Part shown: one piece after another, positions 44,851 to 53,014 of the stretch
Position numbering within the stretch: position 1 is the stretch's first letter
Layout of the letters: every line of letters starts with the position of its first letter
From: Paenibacillus sp. R14(2021)
Lineage (GTDB): Bacteria > Bacillota > Bacilli > Paenibacillales > Paenibacillaceae
Assembly: GCF_019431355.1 (NCBI RefSeq)
Contig: NZ_CP080269.1
Span: forward strand, 1,116,001 to 1,180,000
Length of the DNA: 64,000 nt
Direction of reading: 5' to 3'
Translations under genes and position numbers: made by a program
The notes under the pieces: model-generated
The model's input: only the letters and a program-made list of their open reading frames with translations
Database searches by the model: none
What the model was told of the DNA's origin: nothing

Positions 44851-44938
44851 CCCCCCATCCAACTGTCTCTTGTCCCGCGCCAAACCTCCCGCCCCACGAG
44901 AGTCATTATGCAGCAACGCGATTGCTATGAGAAGTACG

Positions 44939-44970
44939 CACTTATTATTGATATAGTCACCAAAAAGTAA
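44939..44970. promoter_or_regulatory. Candidate HxlR operator, locus 2
   Basis: CACTTATTATTGA, spacer TATAG, TCACCAAAAAGTAA: the right arm and spacer match the locus 1 element almost exactly (26 of 27 positions for 44950-44976 against 27851-27877), while the left arm is degenerate. It lies about 90 nt upstream of the SnoaL-like start. Confidence 0.75.
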
Positions 44971-45140
44971 TAATTGTACTGCGCCTGAAGTCAGTTATGT
45001 CTATGATTTACAGACGAGGCACATTCATGCATCGCAGCGCAGAAAAAAGACCATCCTCATTAGGGATGGCCGATTCTAAAACAGGCTCATACGATTCGAT
45101 AGATGCGCACACTGCCTCGTTTAAATTTCAACTCCTACTC

Positions 45141-45488
45141 CTACTCCAGGTGCAGGATTTCGAAATCCCCTTCGGCATAGGATGTCTCCGCATAGCTGCC
45201 TCCCCAGCTGCACAATGCGCGCAGAATAGGTTCTAACGATAAGCCTAGCTCGGTAACCGAATACTCCACCTTGGGCGGAACTTGATTGAAGCTTTTTCGG
45301 CTTAGTAGCCCGGCTTCTTCTAGTTCTCGGAGCGTTTGAACGAGCATTTTCTGCGTAATGCTGGGGATGAGGCGTTTCAATTCACTTGTTCGTTTCGGAC
45401 CCTTGATCAGATAATACAGGATGACGGGTTTCCATTTCCCTCCGATGATATCCATGGTCACTTCAAGGTCGCAATAAAAGGTTTTCAT
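45141..45488 (-). CDS. HxlR family transcriptional regulator (locus 2)
   Basis: 115 aa, paralogue of the regulator at 25982-26329. Identical blocks include GPKRTSELKRL, TQKML, QTLRELE, NQVPPKVEYS and TELG-SLEPILR, and Cys6 is kept (MKTFYCDLEVTMDIIGGKWK). It lies directly upstream of the SnoaL-like gene on the same strand with the shared operator between them. Both regulators may bind both operators. The gap 45489-45581 has no operator copy, so autoregulation is not shown. Confidence 0.92.
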   Translation of the reverse strand: MKTFYCDLEVTMDIIGGKWKPVILYYLIKGPKRTSELKRLIPSITQKMLVQTLRELEEAGLLSRKSFNQVPPKVEYSVTELGLSLEPILRALCSWGGSYAETSYAEGDFEILHLE

Positions 45489-45581
45489 GCCGTAAAACTC
45501 CCTATAGCTCTAAATAACGTCGATTGTAGCTTTTGCGTCCAGCAAGCATATTAACCACTCGGCTGAGCGGCGTTATGCAGA

Positions 45582-46376
45582 TCAAGACTCAAGACTTGAT
45601 TCTTGGATGAACGTTCCGAAATTATAACGCGGCCGGTATCCCAGCTCGTCCCGTTCTTTGGTTAGATCCATCGGCTGAATCTGTGCAGGCGGCGTCATCT
45701 GATACTTCTCAATCACCCGCTTGGCACCGGGATAAAGCTTGTCCCACGCGTCAACCGGCGATGCTGCGTATGCTTTTACGTCTTCTTCCGTAAATGGATC
45801 ATGACGGACTAGATGGTAAGCACCGAATGGATGCGGACTATTGACAGCCGCTGCCACCGCTTGAATCACATCTCTGCGGTCGACACCGCCATGCAGCAAT
45901 CTTTCACCATAATGCCGAAGATCCCGGTAAGGCGTGAAATCCGCCGGACGCAGCATAATGACCTCGATCCCATGCTCGTCATGATAGAATTGACACAGCT
46001 GCTCACCAAGCTTCTTCGTGTACGCATAGAAGTCCGTGCCGTAAACCGACATGCTCGATAACCAGACCACGCGGCGCACGTTATTGCGAACAGCCGATTG
46101 AAACATCTGAAACGTGCCTGTTACATTCAGATCATAGAATTCCTGCTCTGAATGCGTTCCCATATGAATGCCGTGCCAAGCCGGCGTATGTATGATGGTA
46201 TCCACGCCTTCGGAAGCGGCATCCAATGCCCCTTGCTCGCGGACATCCGCAGGAAAGAACGGAAGCGAGACAGCCAGCTGCATGGCATCGGATAACCGAA
46301 CCTCATGCTGCTGCTGCAACGCTTCCGATGCGCCTGACCCGACATTACCCGAGGCACCCGTTATCAAAATTTTCAT
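45582..46376 (-). CDS. NAD(P)-dependent epimerase/dehydratase family protein
   Basis: 264 aa extended/atypical SDR. MKILITGASGNVGSGASEAL (cofactor), DTIIHTPAWHGIHM, VWLSSMSVYGTDFYAYTKKL with Tyr-x3-Lys, and MLRPADFTPYRDL support the family. Shorter than sugar epimerases (about 310 aa), with no nucleotide-sugar site recognised. No clear operon partner: the next gene upstream is a pseudogene. Function unknown beyond NAD(P)-linked chemistry. Confidence 0.88.
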   Translation of the reverse strand: MKILITGASGNVGSGASEALQQQHEVRLSDAMQLAVSLPFFPADVREQGALDAASEGVDTIIHTPAWHGIHMGTHSEQEFYDLNVTGTFQMFQSAVRNNVRRVVWLSSMSVYGTDFYAYTKKLGEQLCQFYHDEHGIEVIMLRPADFTPYRDLRHYGERLLHGGVDRRDVIQAVAAAVNSPHPFGAYHLVRHDPFTEEDVKAYAASPVDAWDKLYPGAKRVIEKYQMTPPAQIQPMDLTKERDELGYRPRYNFGTFIQESSLES

Positions 46377-46464
46377 CTTCCAATCCCCTCTCTAAGATAG
46401 CAGCGTTTCCAGCTTTCAATAGTATATCAGCGGAAATGCTGCCTGATAAGAAGTGAAAAAATGA

Positions 46465-46828
46465 TTACTCAGTAACCTTGAGGTAACCATAGGACCGAAG
46501 CGTCCGCAGCCGTTCGACCGTGAACCAGCCGCGCCATTCCAGCTCTCCTCCCGGGCTGACCGCAGGAAAGCTTATTGGCCACCCTCCATCTTCCTGTTGT
46601 TCACGGATCAGTGCCTGTAAGCGCAGCGTTACATCATCCTCCGAGATAAACGAATATGCCTCCTGGGATCATTCGAAATGGATTGCTTGTAAGGCCGTCA
46701 TGCGTCATCCATCTAACTCATTCGGCAGCGATCGACCAGCTGCTTCGCCAAGTGTGTATGTCCTGCCTTAATCATTCTGTCGGTTCGTTTCACCAGCGCA
46801 CCTCGCGTTTGTTGGAATAACCGGCAGG
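46465..46828 (-). pseudogene. Decayed 3' part of a QxxDGGW-repeat (prenyltransferase/squalene-cyclase-like) gene
   Basis: On the minus strand, directly after the GH18 stop, the reading LFQQTRGALVKRTDRMIKAG continues as HTHLAKQLVDR, then after a -1 shift PNELDG*RMTALQAIHFE*S, QEAYSFISEDDVTLRLQ, ALIREQQEDGGWPISFPAVS, GELEWRGWFTVERLRTL and RSYGYLKVTE with stop at 46465. Both internal stops (46705-46707, 46669-46671) are TGA where TGG is likely. The 5' end of the gene is missing. QQEDGGWP resembles the QW motif of prenyltransferase/hopene-cyclase repeat proteins. Non-functional. Confidence 0.75.
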
Positions 46829-48088
46829 TTATTGATGAAGCGCAACGGTCTTCCCGATCGCGGTCATCGTATCATCGCCCAGCAGGCCAAGCCGCCAGAA
46901 CGCAACGCCTTTGAGGCCATACCGTTTGGCTAGACCGATCTTGCCGGATACGGATTCCGCTGTCTCGCTCCCCATGGAAATACCGAGCACCAGCTTCGTC
47001 TTCGGAACTGCCTTGCGTGCAAGCTGAATCGCTTCGTTCACGCGGTCAAGCGGCTCCGGCCCCTTCTCGTACGAATATTCGTAAGCCATGATGATGATTT
47101 CATCGGCATACGCTGCCAGCTTTTTGTAATCGTAGCCCTTATAGGAGCTGTTAAGCGGATGAAGAGCCAGCGTTAGATTCAGGTGGGCGCTATGTGCGCT
47201 TTGGGCCAAGCGCTGTACGAAATCCGTGTAGGATTGTTGAATGGCGGGCAAATCGCCCGACAAGCCGAGACCTTCGAAGTCCAGGGTGATCCCGGTGAAA
47301 TGCGTGTCCGAAGCTAACGAAACCAATTGTTCGATTACGCTCGTTTGCAGCGCCTCATCTTGAAGCAGCTTCGTTAATTCGCCGCTGCCGTCCATGGCTA
47401 CTGCCATTAAATTCGGCTTGCCGCCGGCATCGACGGACTGCTGCACGATCGACTCCGGTGTGACGCTGCCTGCTGCCTCGGGCCAGAAGAAGTCTTTGCC
47501 CTTCAGCGTGAGGCTGCCGGCTGCGTCAATGCGCGTCCAGCCGAAAGAAACGGAATCGAATTTCGGTACAAGGTCTGCTTCCTTAAACGAAGAGATTGCA
47601 TAGAAGGCTTCCGTGTACACCGGCTCGATCGGCGATATAATCGATACCGTCTGCGTGCCGCCGTCCCAGTTCACCGCCGCGCCAAACTGCGCACTGAAGA
47701 AGCTGAGCGGAACGAAGATGGAGCCGCCCTTCGCGATCGGGGCCGCGTTCAACAGCTTCTGCTGGTCATTGACGACGGCCTTCCTGTCATTCTTATGCAG
47801 AATGACCTCCGCCACGGTGCCATCCATCGATTTGGTCGCCGTCAAGGACTGTGTCTTGTCGGACCATTCCACCTGAATATTCAGTGCCTCGGCGATGGCA
47901 CGGAAAGGAACCATCGTCGTACCATGCAGAATAAACGGAGGGGCTGAAAACGGCAGCGGGAAGCCATCAAGCATGATGCGGATCGGTTGTCGTTCAATTG
48001 GAGCCGACGACGCGTTCGTCGGTACGCCTGATAATAGAATTAGGACAGAGCTAGCAGCCAGCAGCGTTGATTTGATTCTGAAGATCAT
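46829..48088 (-). CDS. Secreted GH18-family protein with copper-amine-oxidase-like N-terminal domain
   Basis: 419 aa. Signal peptide about 1-28 (MIFRIKSTLLAASSVLILLS), then a copper-amine-oxidase N-terminal/stalk-like domain (LHGTTMVPFRAIAEALNIQV, GGSIFVPLSFFSAQFGAAVN), then a GH18 barrel with FTGITLDFEGLG holding Asp270 and Glu272, and ADEIIIMAYEYSYEKGPEP. The stalk domain is common on cell-surface proteins of Paenibacillaceae. Start 48088 has AAAGGGAG 8 nt upstream. Likely a peptidoglycan or chitin-type glycosidase; differs in architecture from the SLH-GH18 protein at 41256. Confidence 0.88.
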   Translation of the reverse strand: MIFRIKSTLLAASSVLILLSGVPTNASSAPIERQPIRIMLDGFPLPFSAPPFILHGTTMVPFRAIAEALNIQVEWSDKTQSLTATKSMDGTVAEVILHKNDRKAVVNDQQKLLNAAPIAKGGSIFVPLSFFSAQFGAAVNWDGGTQTVSIISPIEPVYTEAFYAISSFKEADLVPKFDSVSFGWTRIDAAGSLTLKGKDFFWPEAAGSVTPESIVQQSVDAGGKPNLMAVAMDGSGELTKLLQDEALQTSVIEQLVSLASDTHFTGITLDFEGLGLSGDLPAIQQSYTDFVQRLAQSAHSAHLNLTLALHPLNSSYKGYDYKKLAAYADEIIIMAYEYSYEKGPEPLDRVNEAIQLARKAVPKTKLVLGISMGSETAESVSGKIGLAKRYGLKGVAFWRLGLLGDDTMTAIGKTVALHQ

Positions 48089-48155
48089 GGTCCAACTCCC
48101 TTTAGCGCTTGATAGAAACAGCACTAAGTATAGCAGAAACCGCGCTCTTCCTTCT

Positions 48156-48169
48156 ATCAAAATTTTGAT
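48156..48169. promoter_or_regulatory. 14-bp palindrome with a second imperfect copy, upstream of GH18 gene
   Basis: ATCAAAATTTTGAT (48156-48169) is a perfect palindrome; ATCAAAATTCTGGA (48184-48197) is an imperfect copy 28 nt away. Located 68-110 nt before the GH18 start; possible operator. Confidence 0.45.
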
Positions 48170-48236
48170 TTTAATAGAAATTAATCAAAATTCTGGAATG
48201 ATATACACCGCACTGCCTGCCGATCCGAAGCCATAA

Positions 48237-48266
48237 GAAAAAGCGCCTCGGGCGGGTCTAGGCGCT
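48237..48266 (-). terminator. Terminator of the catalase gene
   Basis: On the minus strand AGCGCCT/AGGCGCT stem (48242-48248, 48260-48266) followed by a T run. Located 20 nt past the catalase stop. Confidence 0.85.
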
Positions 48267-48285
48267 CCATTCATGGTCCAACTGC

Positions 48286-49848
48286 TTAATAGGCGTCTGT
48301 CGAGCGGCCTGCATGCTCGGCCACCTCAGCACCTTCGCGAAGCGCATCGGAACCGAGATGACTTGGATCAGCGGAGGCCTTGCTCAAGCCGTCTCTGACC
48401 CTTGCTCCATAATCAGGGTCGGCTTTGGAGAAGTGCTCGATCATTTTTTCCTGGATGATGGGATGGCATACTTTCAACGCGCCGACCAAATTGCCGATGA
48501 GCTCATTGCGTTCCCAATCCTCGAATTTCCGGTATGTCTCCCCGGCTTGCTTGTAATCATTCGTCCGGTCAATCGCTTGTCGAACAAGCTTGGCGTTGTA
48601 AGAAGGCTGATGATCCTTGCCGCTAGGCACAGCTTCCTTCAGCCCGTCCAAGGACGACGGTTCATAGTCCACATGCGGGTTTTGACCTGGGGCTTTGTCC
48701 ACGCGGTAGGCCATTTGGCCATCGCGCTGGTTCGTGGCCACTCTGGACTTCGGCGAATTGATCGGCAGCTGCAAGTAGTTTGTGCCTACGCGGTAGCGCT
48801 GCGTGTCGGAGTAAGAGAACGTGCGACCCTGCAGCATTTTGTCATCGGAGAAATCCAGCCCATCGACCAGCACCCCCGTGCCGAATGCCGATTGCTCCAC
48901 TTCCGCGAAGAAATTATCCGGGTTCTTATTGAGCACCATTTTGCCCACCGGCAGAAACGGCCATTTCTCATGATCCCACAGCTTGGTATCATCCAGCGGA
49001 TCAAAATCGAGCTCGGCGTGTTCATCATCGCTCATCATTTGAATGCACAGCTCCCATTCCGGGTACTCGCCGCGCTCAATCGCCTCATAGAGATCCTGCG
49101 TAGCATGACTAATTGATTTGGCCTGAATGGCGTTGGCTTCTTCCTGGGTCAGGTTTTTGATACCCTGCTTAGGCTCCCAATGGTACTTGATCAATACGGC
49201 TTGCCCGTCGCTTTTCACCCATTTATACGTATTCACCCCGGAACCTTGCATTTGCCGATAGTTGGCGGGGATTCCCCACGGCGAGAAAATGAACGTAATC
49301 ATGTGCAGCGCTTCCGGGCTGTTGCTGACAAAATCAAACATCCCCTCGGGATTCTGCAAATTATTGACGGGATCCGGTCGGAACGCGTGAATCATGTCCG
49401 GAAATTTGATCGGATCGCGGATGAAGAAAATTTTGATATTGTTGCCTACCAGATCCCAGTTGCCCTCTTCCGTATAGAATTTGGTTGCAAACCCGCGCGG
49501 ATCACGGAATGTCTCCGGCGAGTGCCCGCCATGTACAACCGTAGAAAACCGGACAAAAACAGGCGTTTGCTTACCGGCTTCCTGAAAAAGCTTAGCTCGC
49601 GTATACGTAGACACTGGCTTGTCGCCTACTTTGCCGTAGGCTTCAAAATATCCGTGCGCACCTGCGCCCCGGGCATGAACGACACGCTGCGGGACGCGTT
49701 CCCGGTCGAAATGGGACAGCTTCTCGATGTAATGATAGTTTTCCAGCGTGGAAGGCCCTCGGCTGCCGACGGTTCTAATGTTTTGATTGTCTGAGATTGG
49801 ATGACCTTGCCTGTTCGTCAGGGTCATTTCATTATCATTATTTTCCAT
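48286..49848 (-). CDS. Catalase (monofunctional, haem b)
   Basis: 520 aa small-subunit-clade catalase. [17 protein letters not shown] (catalytic His, about residues 55-71), [34 protein letters not shown] (distal Asn) and [20 protein letters not shown] (haem-ligand Tyr, about 350) are intact. Family core is about 480 aa with a short C-terminal tail here. Start 49848 (MENNDNEM) has only weak GAAAGG 16 nt upstream. A much longer same-strand frame to 50346 overlaps the DeoR gene and is rejected. Next to a DeoR regulator with no obvious link. Confidence 0.93.
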   Translation of the reverse strand: MENNDNEMTLTNRQGHPISDNQNIRTVGSRGPSTLENYHYIEKLSHFDRERVPQRVVHARGAGAHGYFEAYGKVGDKPVSTYTRAKLFQEAGKQTPVFVRFSTVVHGGHSPETFRDPRGFATKFYTEEGNWDLVGNNIKIFFIRDPIKFPDMIHAFRPDPVNNLQNPEGMFDFVSNSPEALHMITFIFSPWGIPANYRQMQGSGVNTYKWVKSDGQAVLIKYHWEPKQGIKNLTQEEANAIQAKSISHATQDLYEAIERGEYPEWELCIQMMSDDEHAELDFDPLDDTKLWDHEKWPFLPVGKMVLNKNPDNFFAEVEQSAFGTGVLVDGLDFSDDKMLQGRTFSYSDTQRYRVGTNYLQLPINSPKSRVATNQRDGQMAYRVDKAPGQNPHVDYEPSSLDGLKEAVPSGKDHQPSYNAKLVRQAIDRTNDYKQAGETYRKFEDWERNELIGNLVGALKVCHPIIQEKMIEHFSKADPDYGARVRDGLSKASADPSHLGSDALREGAEVAEHAGRSTDAY

Positions 49849-49951
49849 GAATGGATCACACAGCCTTTCATTCGCATGGCTGTACTTTGTGTCACTTGCA
49901 TCGAATTTATTCGGGTGAGGAAGCGGGGATGGCGGACCGCTCGCTGTAAGG

Positions 49952-50746
49952 TTAGCTGTTCTCCGTCTGCGCCACGATGACTTGAACGCCAAGCGCACGT
50001 ATCCGTTCAATCGCTTCGGGGTCGGCATCCTCATCCGTAATGAGCAAGTCAAGATCCTCGATAGGGCCGACCTTCGCAAAGCCGTCGTTTCCAAGCGAGT
50101 GATGCGTGGTAATCCCGATTCGACGGCGAGAAACGGCAGAGACCGAACGCCCGAAGGCGGCAACTTCCGGAGTAGCCACGAATATTCCCTCTTCTGATAC
50201 GCCTCCTCCAGTCGCGAAGCTGATATCAAATTTGAATTGGCGAACGAATTCATTCGCGAGCGAATCCGTGATATTGCCGGACGGCTTGATCCGACCGCCG
50301 ATAAAGTACGTATCGATCCATTCCCGTTCACGCAGCTCTTCAGCAACCCTCATACTGTTGGTAACGATTGTCAGCGGCATGTGATCCGGCAAAAGAGCTA
50401 ACAACACGTAAGAAATCGAACCACTCCCGATAAAAACGGTATCATGCTCGCGGATATACGAAACGGCTGCTTTAGCAACTGCTCGGCCCTGCGGTGAACC
50501 GTCGCCGTACCGCGTCTCAGGCGATTGGGGAGCTTGTCGAACCTTCATAGCCGGAATCGCGCCGCCATGAGTTTTTTTGAGCAGCCCCTTTTCCTCCATA
50601 ATGGTCAAATCTCTGCGAATGGAATCAATGGACAGCATGAATTTTTCTGCCAGATCCTTGGCTAATACGCGCTGTTCTTGGTGAAGCAGCGTAAGAATTT
50701 TCTGACGGCGTTCTTCGGCAAACAGGTTGGCGTTTTCTTGCGACAT
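49952..50746 (-). CDS. DeoR/GlpR family transcriptional regulator
   Basis: 264 aa. N-terminal [23 protein letters not shown], then [20 protein letters not shown] and THGGAIP, the usual family link. C-terminal DeoR sensor domain binds a sugar phosphate: [72 protein letters not shown] lies 6 nt before ATG 50746. No sugar operon is adjacent, so its target is unclear; an ATTCAT-rich region upstream suggests autoregulation. Confidence 0.92.
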   Translation of the reverse strand: MSQENANLFAEERRQKILTLLHQEQRVLAKDLAEKFMLSIDSIRRDLTIMEEKGLLKKTHGGAIPAMKVRQAPQSPETRYGDGSPQGRAVAKAAVSYIREHDTVFIGSGSISYVLLALLPDHMPLTIVTNSMRVAEELREREWIDTYFIGGRIKPSGNITDSLANEFVRQFKFDISFATGGGVSEEGIFVATPEVAAFGRSVSAVSRRRIGITTHHSLGNDGFAKVGPIEDLDLLITDEDADPEAIERIRALGVQVIVAQTENS

Positions 50747-50789
50747 GCGAATCCCTCCTGATTGATCATCTTCTTTCGTCTTATTTCCA

Positions 50790-50875
50790 TTATATTCATG
50801 AATTCGCATTTTATCAAGTGAATTAGTTCATCTATATTCATTTTATTTCATGAATATTCATTATTTAACTAGAAG
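50790..50875. promoter_or_regulatory. Cluster of ATTCAT/ATGAAT elements, candidate DeoR operators
   Basis: ATTCATGAAT near 50794-50803 and TTCATGAATATTCATT near 50847-50862 are palindromic or repeated, with GTGAATTAGTTCAT between. Dense half-sites in the 360-nt gap between DeoR and the next gene; the rest of the gap holds the terminator at 50977. Confidence 0.5.
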
Positions 50876-50976
50876 TGCCGCACATAACGGAATATCTGTA
50901 TTTCTATTCGAATACGACTTAACCGCCAGAAAATCAAAGAACCAGCGAGCTCTCCTCAATTTTGTAGCGGGCATGC

Positions 50977-51005
50977 AAAAAAGCCCAACCGGATAACGCC
51001 AGTTG
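50977..51005 (-). terminator. Terminator of the SDR gene at 51105
   Basis: On the minus strand CAACTGG and CCGGTTG form a 7-bp stem with one G-T pair, followed by TTTTTT (50977-50982). Confidence 0.75.
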
Positions 51006-51104
51006 AGATTGGATTAAAGTATGCGCTCATACCGGAAAGAACGGCAATGAAACTAACATTTTTTAAATAAAGCTATAACCGGGTGATTGCGGCACATTCA
51101 CCTT

Positions 51105-51947
51105 CTAGGCATCTTCGTAATCCGTCATCGTAATGACATCGTGCCACTCATCGATTTCCCGCTCGAAATTAGCTGTTTTCTCTCTGAATTTAGCAATCGT
51201 ATCTTTACCGAGCGGCAGATGAACGGGCGGTTTATCGGCAGCGGCTATCTTCAGGATGGCTTCGGCCAGCTTCGTGGGATTTCCGCGTTGGTGCTGGTTG
51301 AGTTGTGCCGCCATGCCTCGGACCTCGCCGACGGTCGATTCATAATCGTAAATCACGCGGCCTGAACGGTTTAACGAAGACGAGTCTAGAAAATCGGTAC
51401 GGAAAAAGCCCGGCGCGACAACGGTTGCATGAATCCCGAGGGGCGCGAGCTCCAGCGCTAACGATTCCGTTAAACCTACCACCGCAAACTTGGTCGCTCC
51501 ATATATCCCCCATCCGGCAAGGCCGGTCAACCCGCCAAGGGACGAGATATTAATAATATGGCCGAATCCTTGCTTGCGCATATAGGGAAGAACGGCTCTT
51601 GTTACATTTAACAAACCGAACACGTTCGTATCGAAGTTTTCCCGCACTTCCTCATCTGTTGCTTCTTCAACTGCACTAAGAAGTCCATAACCGGCATTAT
51701 TGACCAAGACGTCAATTACACCAAACTGGTCAATCGCTTGCTTGGCGGCTTCTTTCACTTGAAGATCATTCGTAATATCCACGTGCGCGACATACAAACC
51801 CTCGGGACTGCCTAATTTGCTGACCAGCACCTCAGGATTGCCGCGAACAGTCGCAAACACGCGGTCCCCAAAAGCCAGCACCGCCTTCACGATTTCCATT
51901 CCAAAGCCTCTGGCTGTGCCCGTAATGAACCAAACCTTCTGCTTCAT
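51105..51947 (-). CDS. SDR family oxidoreductase (17-beta-HSD-like)
   Basis: 280 aa SDR. MKQKVWFITGTARGFGMEIV carries a variant cofactor motif (TGTARGFG), followed by NNAGYGLLSAVEEATDEEVR, NISSLGGL and YGATKFAVVGLTESLALELA. This pattern is typical of the oxidoreductase group often annotated as 17-beta-hydroxysteroid-like SDRs with a C-terminal extension. Start 51947 has GAAGGGAG upstream. Function unknown. Confidence 0.9.
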   Translation of the reverse strand: MKQKVWFITGTARGFGMEIVKAVLAFGDRVFATVRGNPEVLVSKLGSPEGLYVAHVDITNDLQVKEAAKQAIDQFGVIDVLVNNAGYGLLSAVEEATDEEVRENFDTNVFGLLNVTRAVLPYMRKQGFGHIINISSLGGLTGLAGWGIYGATKFAVVGLTESLALELAPLGIHATVVAPGFFRTDFLDSSSLNRSGRVIYDYESTVGEVRGMAAQLNQHQRGNPTKLAEAILKIAAADKPPVHLPLGKDTIAKFREKTANFEREIDEWHDVITMTDYEDA

Positions 51948-52359
51948 GCTTGTCGTACTCCCTTCACTGTTGGATGTCACTATACTTGCGTTATCTTTCG
52001 TTATTTTCCCGTCAATTACTTAAACATATGTCCTACCAACAGCGGATAGACAAATACAACACGACCCCTTTAAATAAAATCGTCATGATGACGCTGCGAA
52101 TGACAGATGATTTGCTGCATGCTTTTGGCTGATTGCATAAGAGGCTGTTTCAACTCCTGTGCCATGGCAACAGGATAAGATTAGCATTTATTGTAGCCCG
52201 AGCGGGTCGTATTATGCATTTCGCCTTACAGCTAGCTTATTAAATTTAAAATTACAATTTATAGGAGTTTGTAACTTTAACTTTTTTGTAACTTTTATCG
52301 GCTGAAGATAGTCTATGATTAGGGCAAGAACAAAAATCAAACTAACGAGGTGCATAATC
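51948..52359. other. Gap between SDR and DUF4309 gene; direct repeat and -10 element
   Basis: TTTGTAACTTT occurs twice (52268-52278 and 52285-52295, 17 bp apart), directly upstream of TATGAT (52314-52319). There is no good -35, so an activator that binds direct repeats (response-regulator type) is plausible. Nothing else is seen in the gap. Confidence 0.45.
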
Positions 52360-52968
52360 ATGACAAATATAAAACAAAAGTCAATTCGCAAGTGGTCCAC
52401 AATAAGCTTGGCAGCAGCGATCTCCATCGGCGCATTATCGGCCGTAACGCCTGCCCACGCAGCAACCCCTGTAACGGCTAAGCCTTCGCAAGCCGCAGCA
52501 GCCGTCGTGAAGGAAAACGGCCCGGCCTATATCAAAAGCATTCTCGCTCTCGCCAAACAAGGCAAAGTACCAAAAACCAAATTCATATCCGGCAAAACGC
52601 TTATCTCCGAAGTGCATAAAGTGTGGGGCAAGCCTGAACTTTCCGGCGGCGGCTATGAGACCTATAATTTCGGAATGGGACAAGGCGCATACGCAGTCGG
52701 CATTAGCAGCAAGACAGGCGTCATCTTCGATCTCCGTGATTTCGGTCAGAGCATCGACCCTTCCGTGGGTATTAAATCGATGACCTTCAAGTCCGTTATT
52801 GCCACTCTCGGCATGCCGAAGGAAGTCAGATTTAACGGCAACGATAAAATCTACCTCTACCCTGCTGGCGATCACCAGCTGAAATTCGTAGGACCGATGA
52901 CGGCTCCCGCAGGCAAAACGGCTCACATCGACCACATTAACGTATACACGCCGAAAGCCGATAAATAA
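52360..52968 (+). CDS. DUF4309 domain secreted protein (YjgB-like)
   Basis: 202 aa secreted protein: signal peptide about 1-34 (cut near AHAATP), then a DUF4309 domain. GKTLISEVHKVWGKPEL, GYETYNFGMGQGAYAVGIS, VIFDLRDFGQSIDPSVG and DHQLKFVGP match B. subtilis YjgB, whose function is unknown. Start 52360 has CGAGGTGC 9 nt upstream. Promoter likely needs an activator. Terminator follows. Confidence 0.85.
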   Translation: MTNIKQKSIRKWSTISLAAAISIGALSAVTPAHAATPVTAKPSQAAAAVVKENGPAYIKSILALAKQGKVPKTKFISGKTLISEVHKVWGKPELSGGGYETYNFGMGQGAYAVGISSKTGVIFDLRDFGQSIDPSVGIKSMTFKSVIATLGMPKEVRFNGNDKIYLYPAGDHQLKFVGPMTAPAGKTAHIDHINVYTPKADK

Positions 52969-52983
52969 TAATCGTCTCCAAAC

Positions 52984-53012
52984 GCAGCAGCTCCTTCCCA
53001 TAGGAGCTGCTG
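52984..53012. terminator. Terminator between DUF4309 gene and MocR gene
   Basis: CAGCAGCTCCT and AGGAGCTGCTG form an 11-bp stem, followed by TTTT on the plus strand and close to the stop of the minus-strand MocR gene. Confidence 0.88.
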
Positions 53013-53014
53013 TT

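Noticed and set aside
44851-44916. Longer start of the SnoaL-like gene (TTG 44916)
   Set aside because: Family members start near MKKHLEIW; the extra residues are unlike the fold and have no good ribosome site.
49849-50346. Upstream extension of the catalase frame
   Set aside because: It overlaps the DeoR gene in another frame of the same strand; catalase similarity begins at MENNDNEM (49848).
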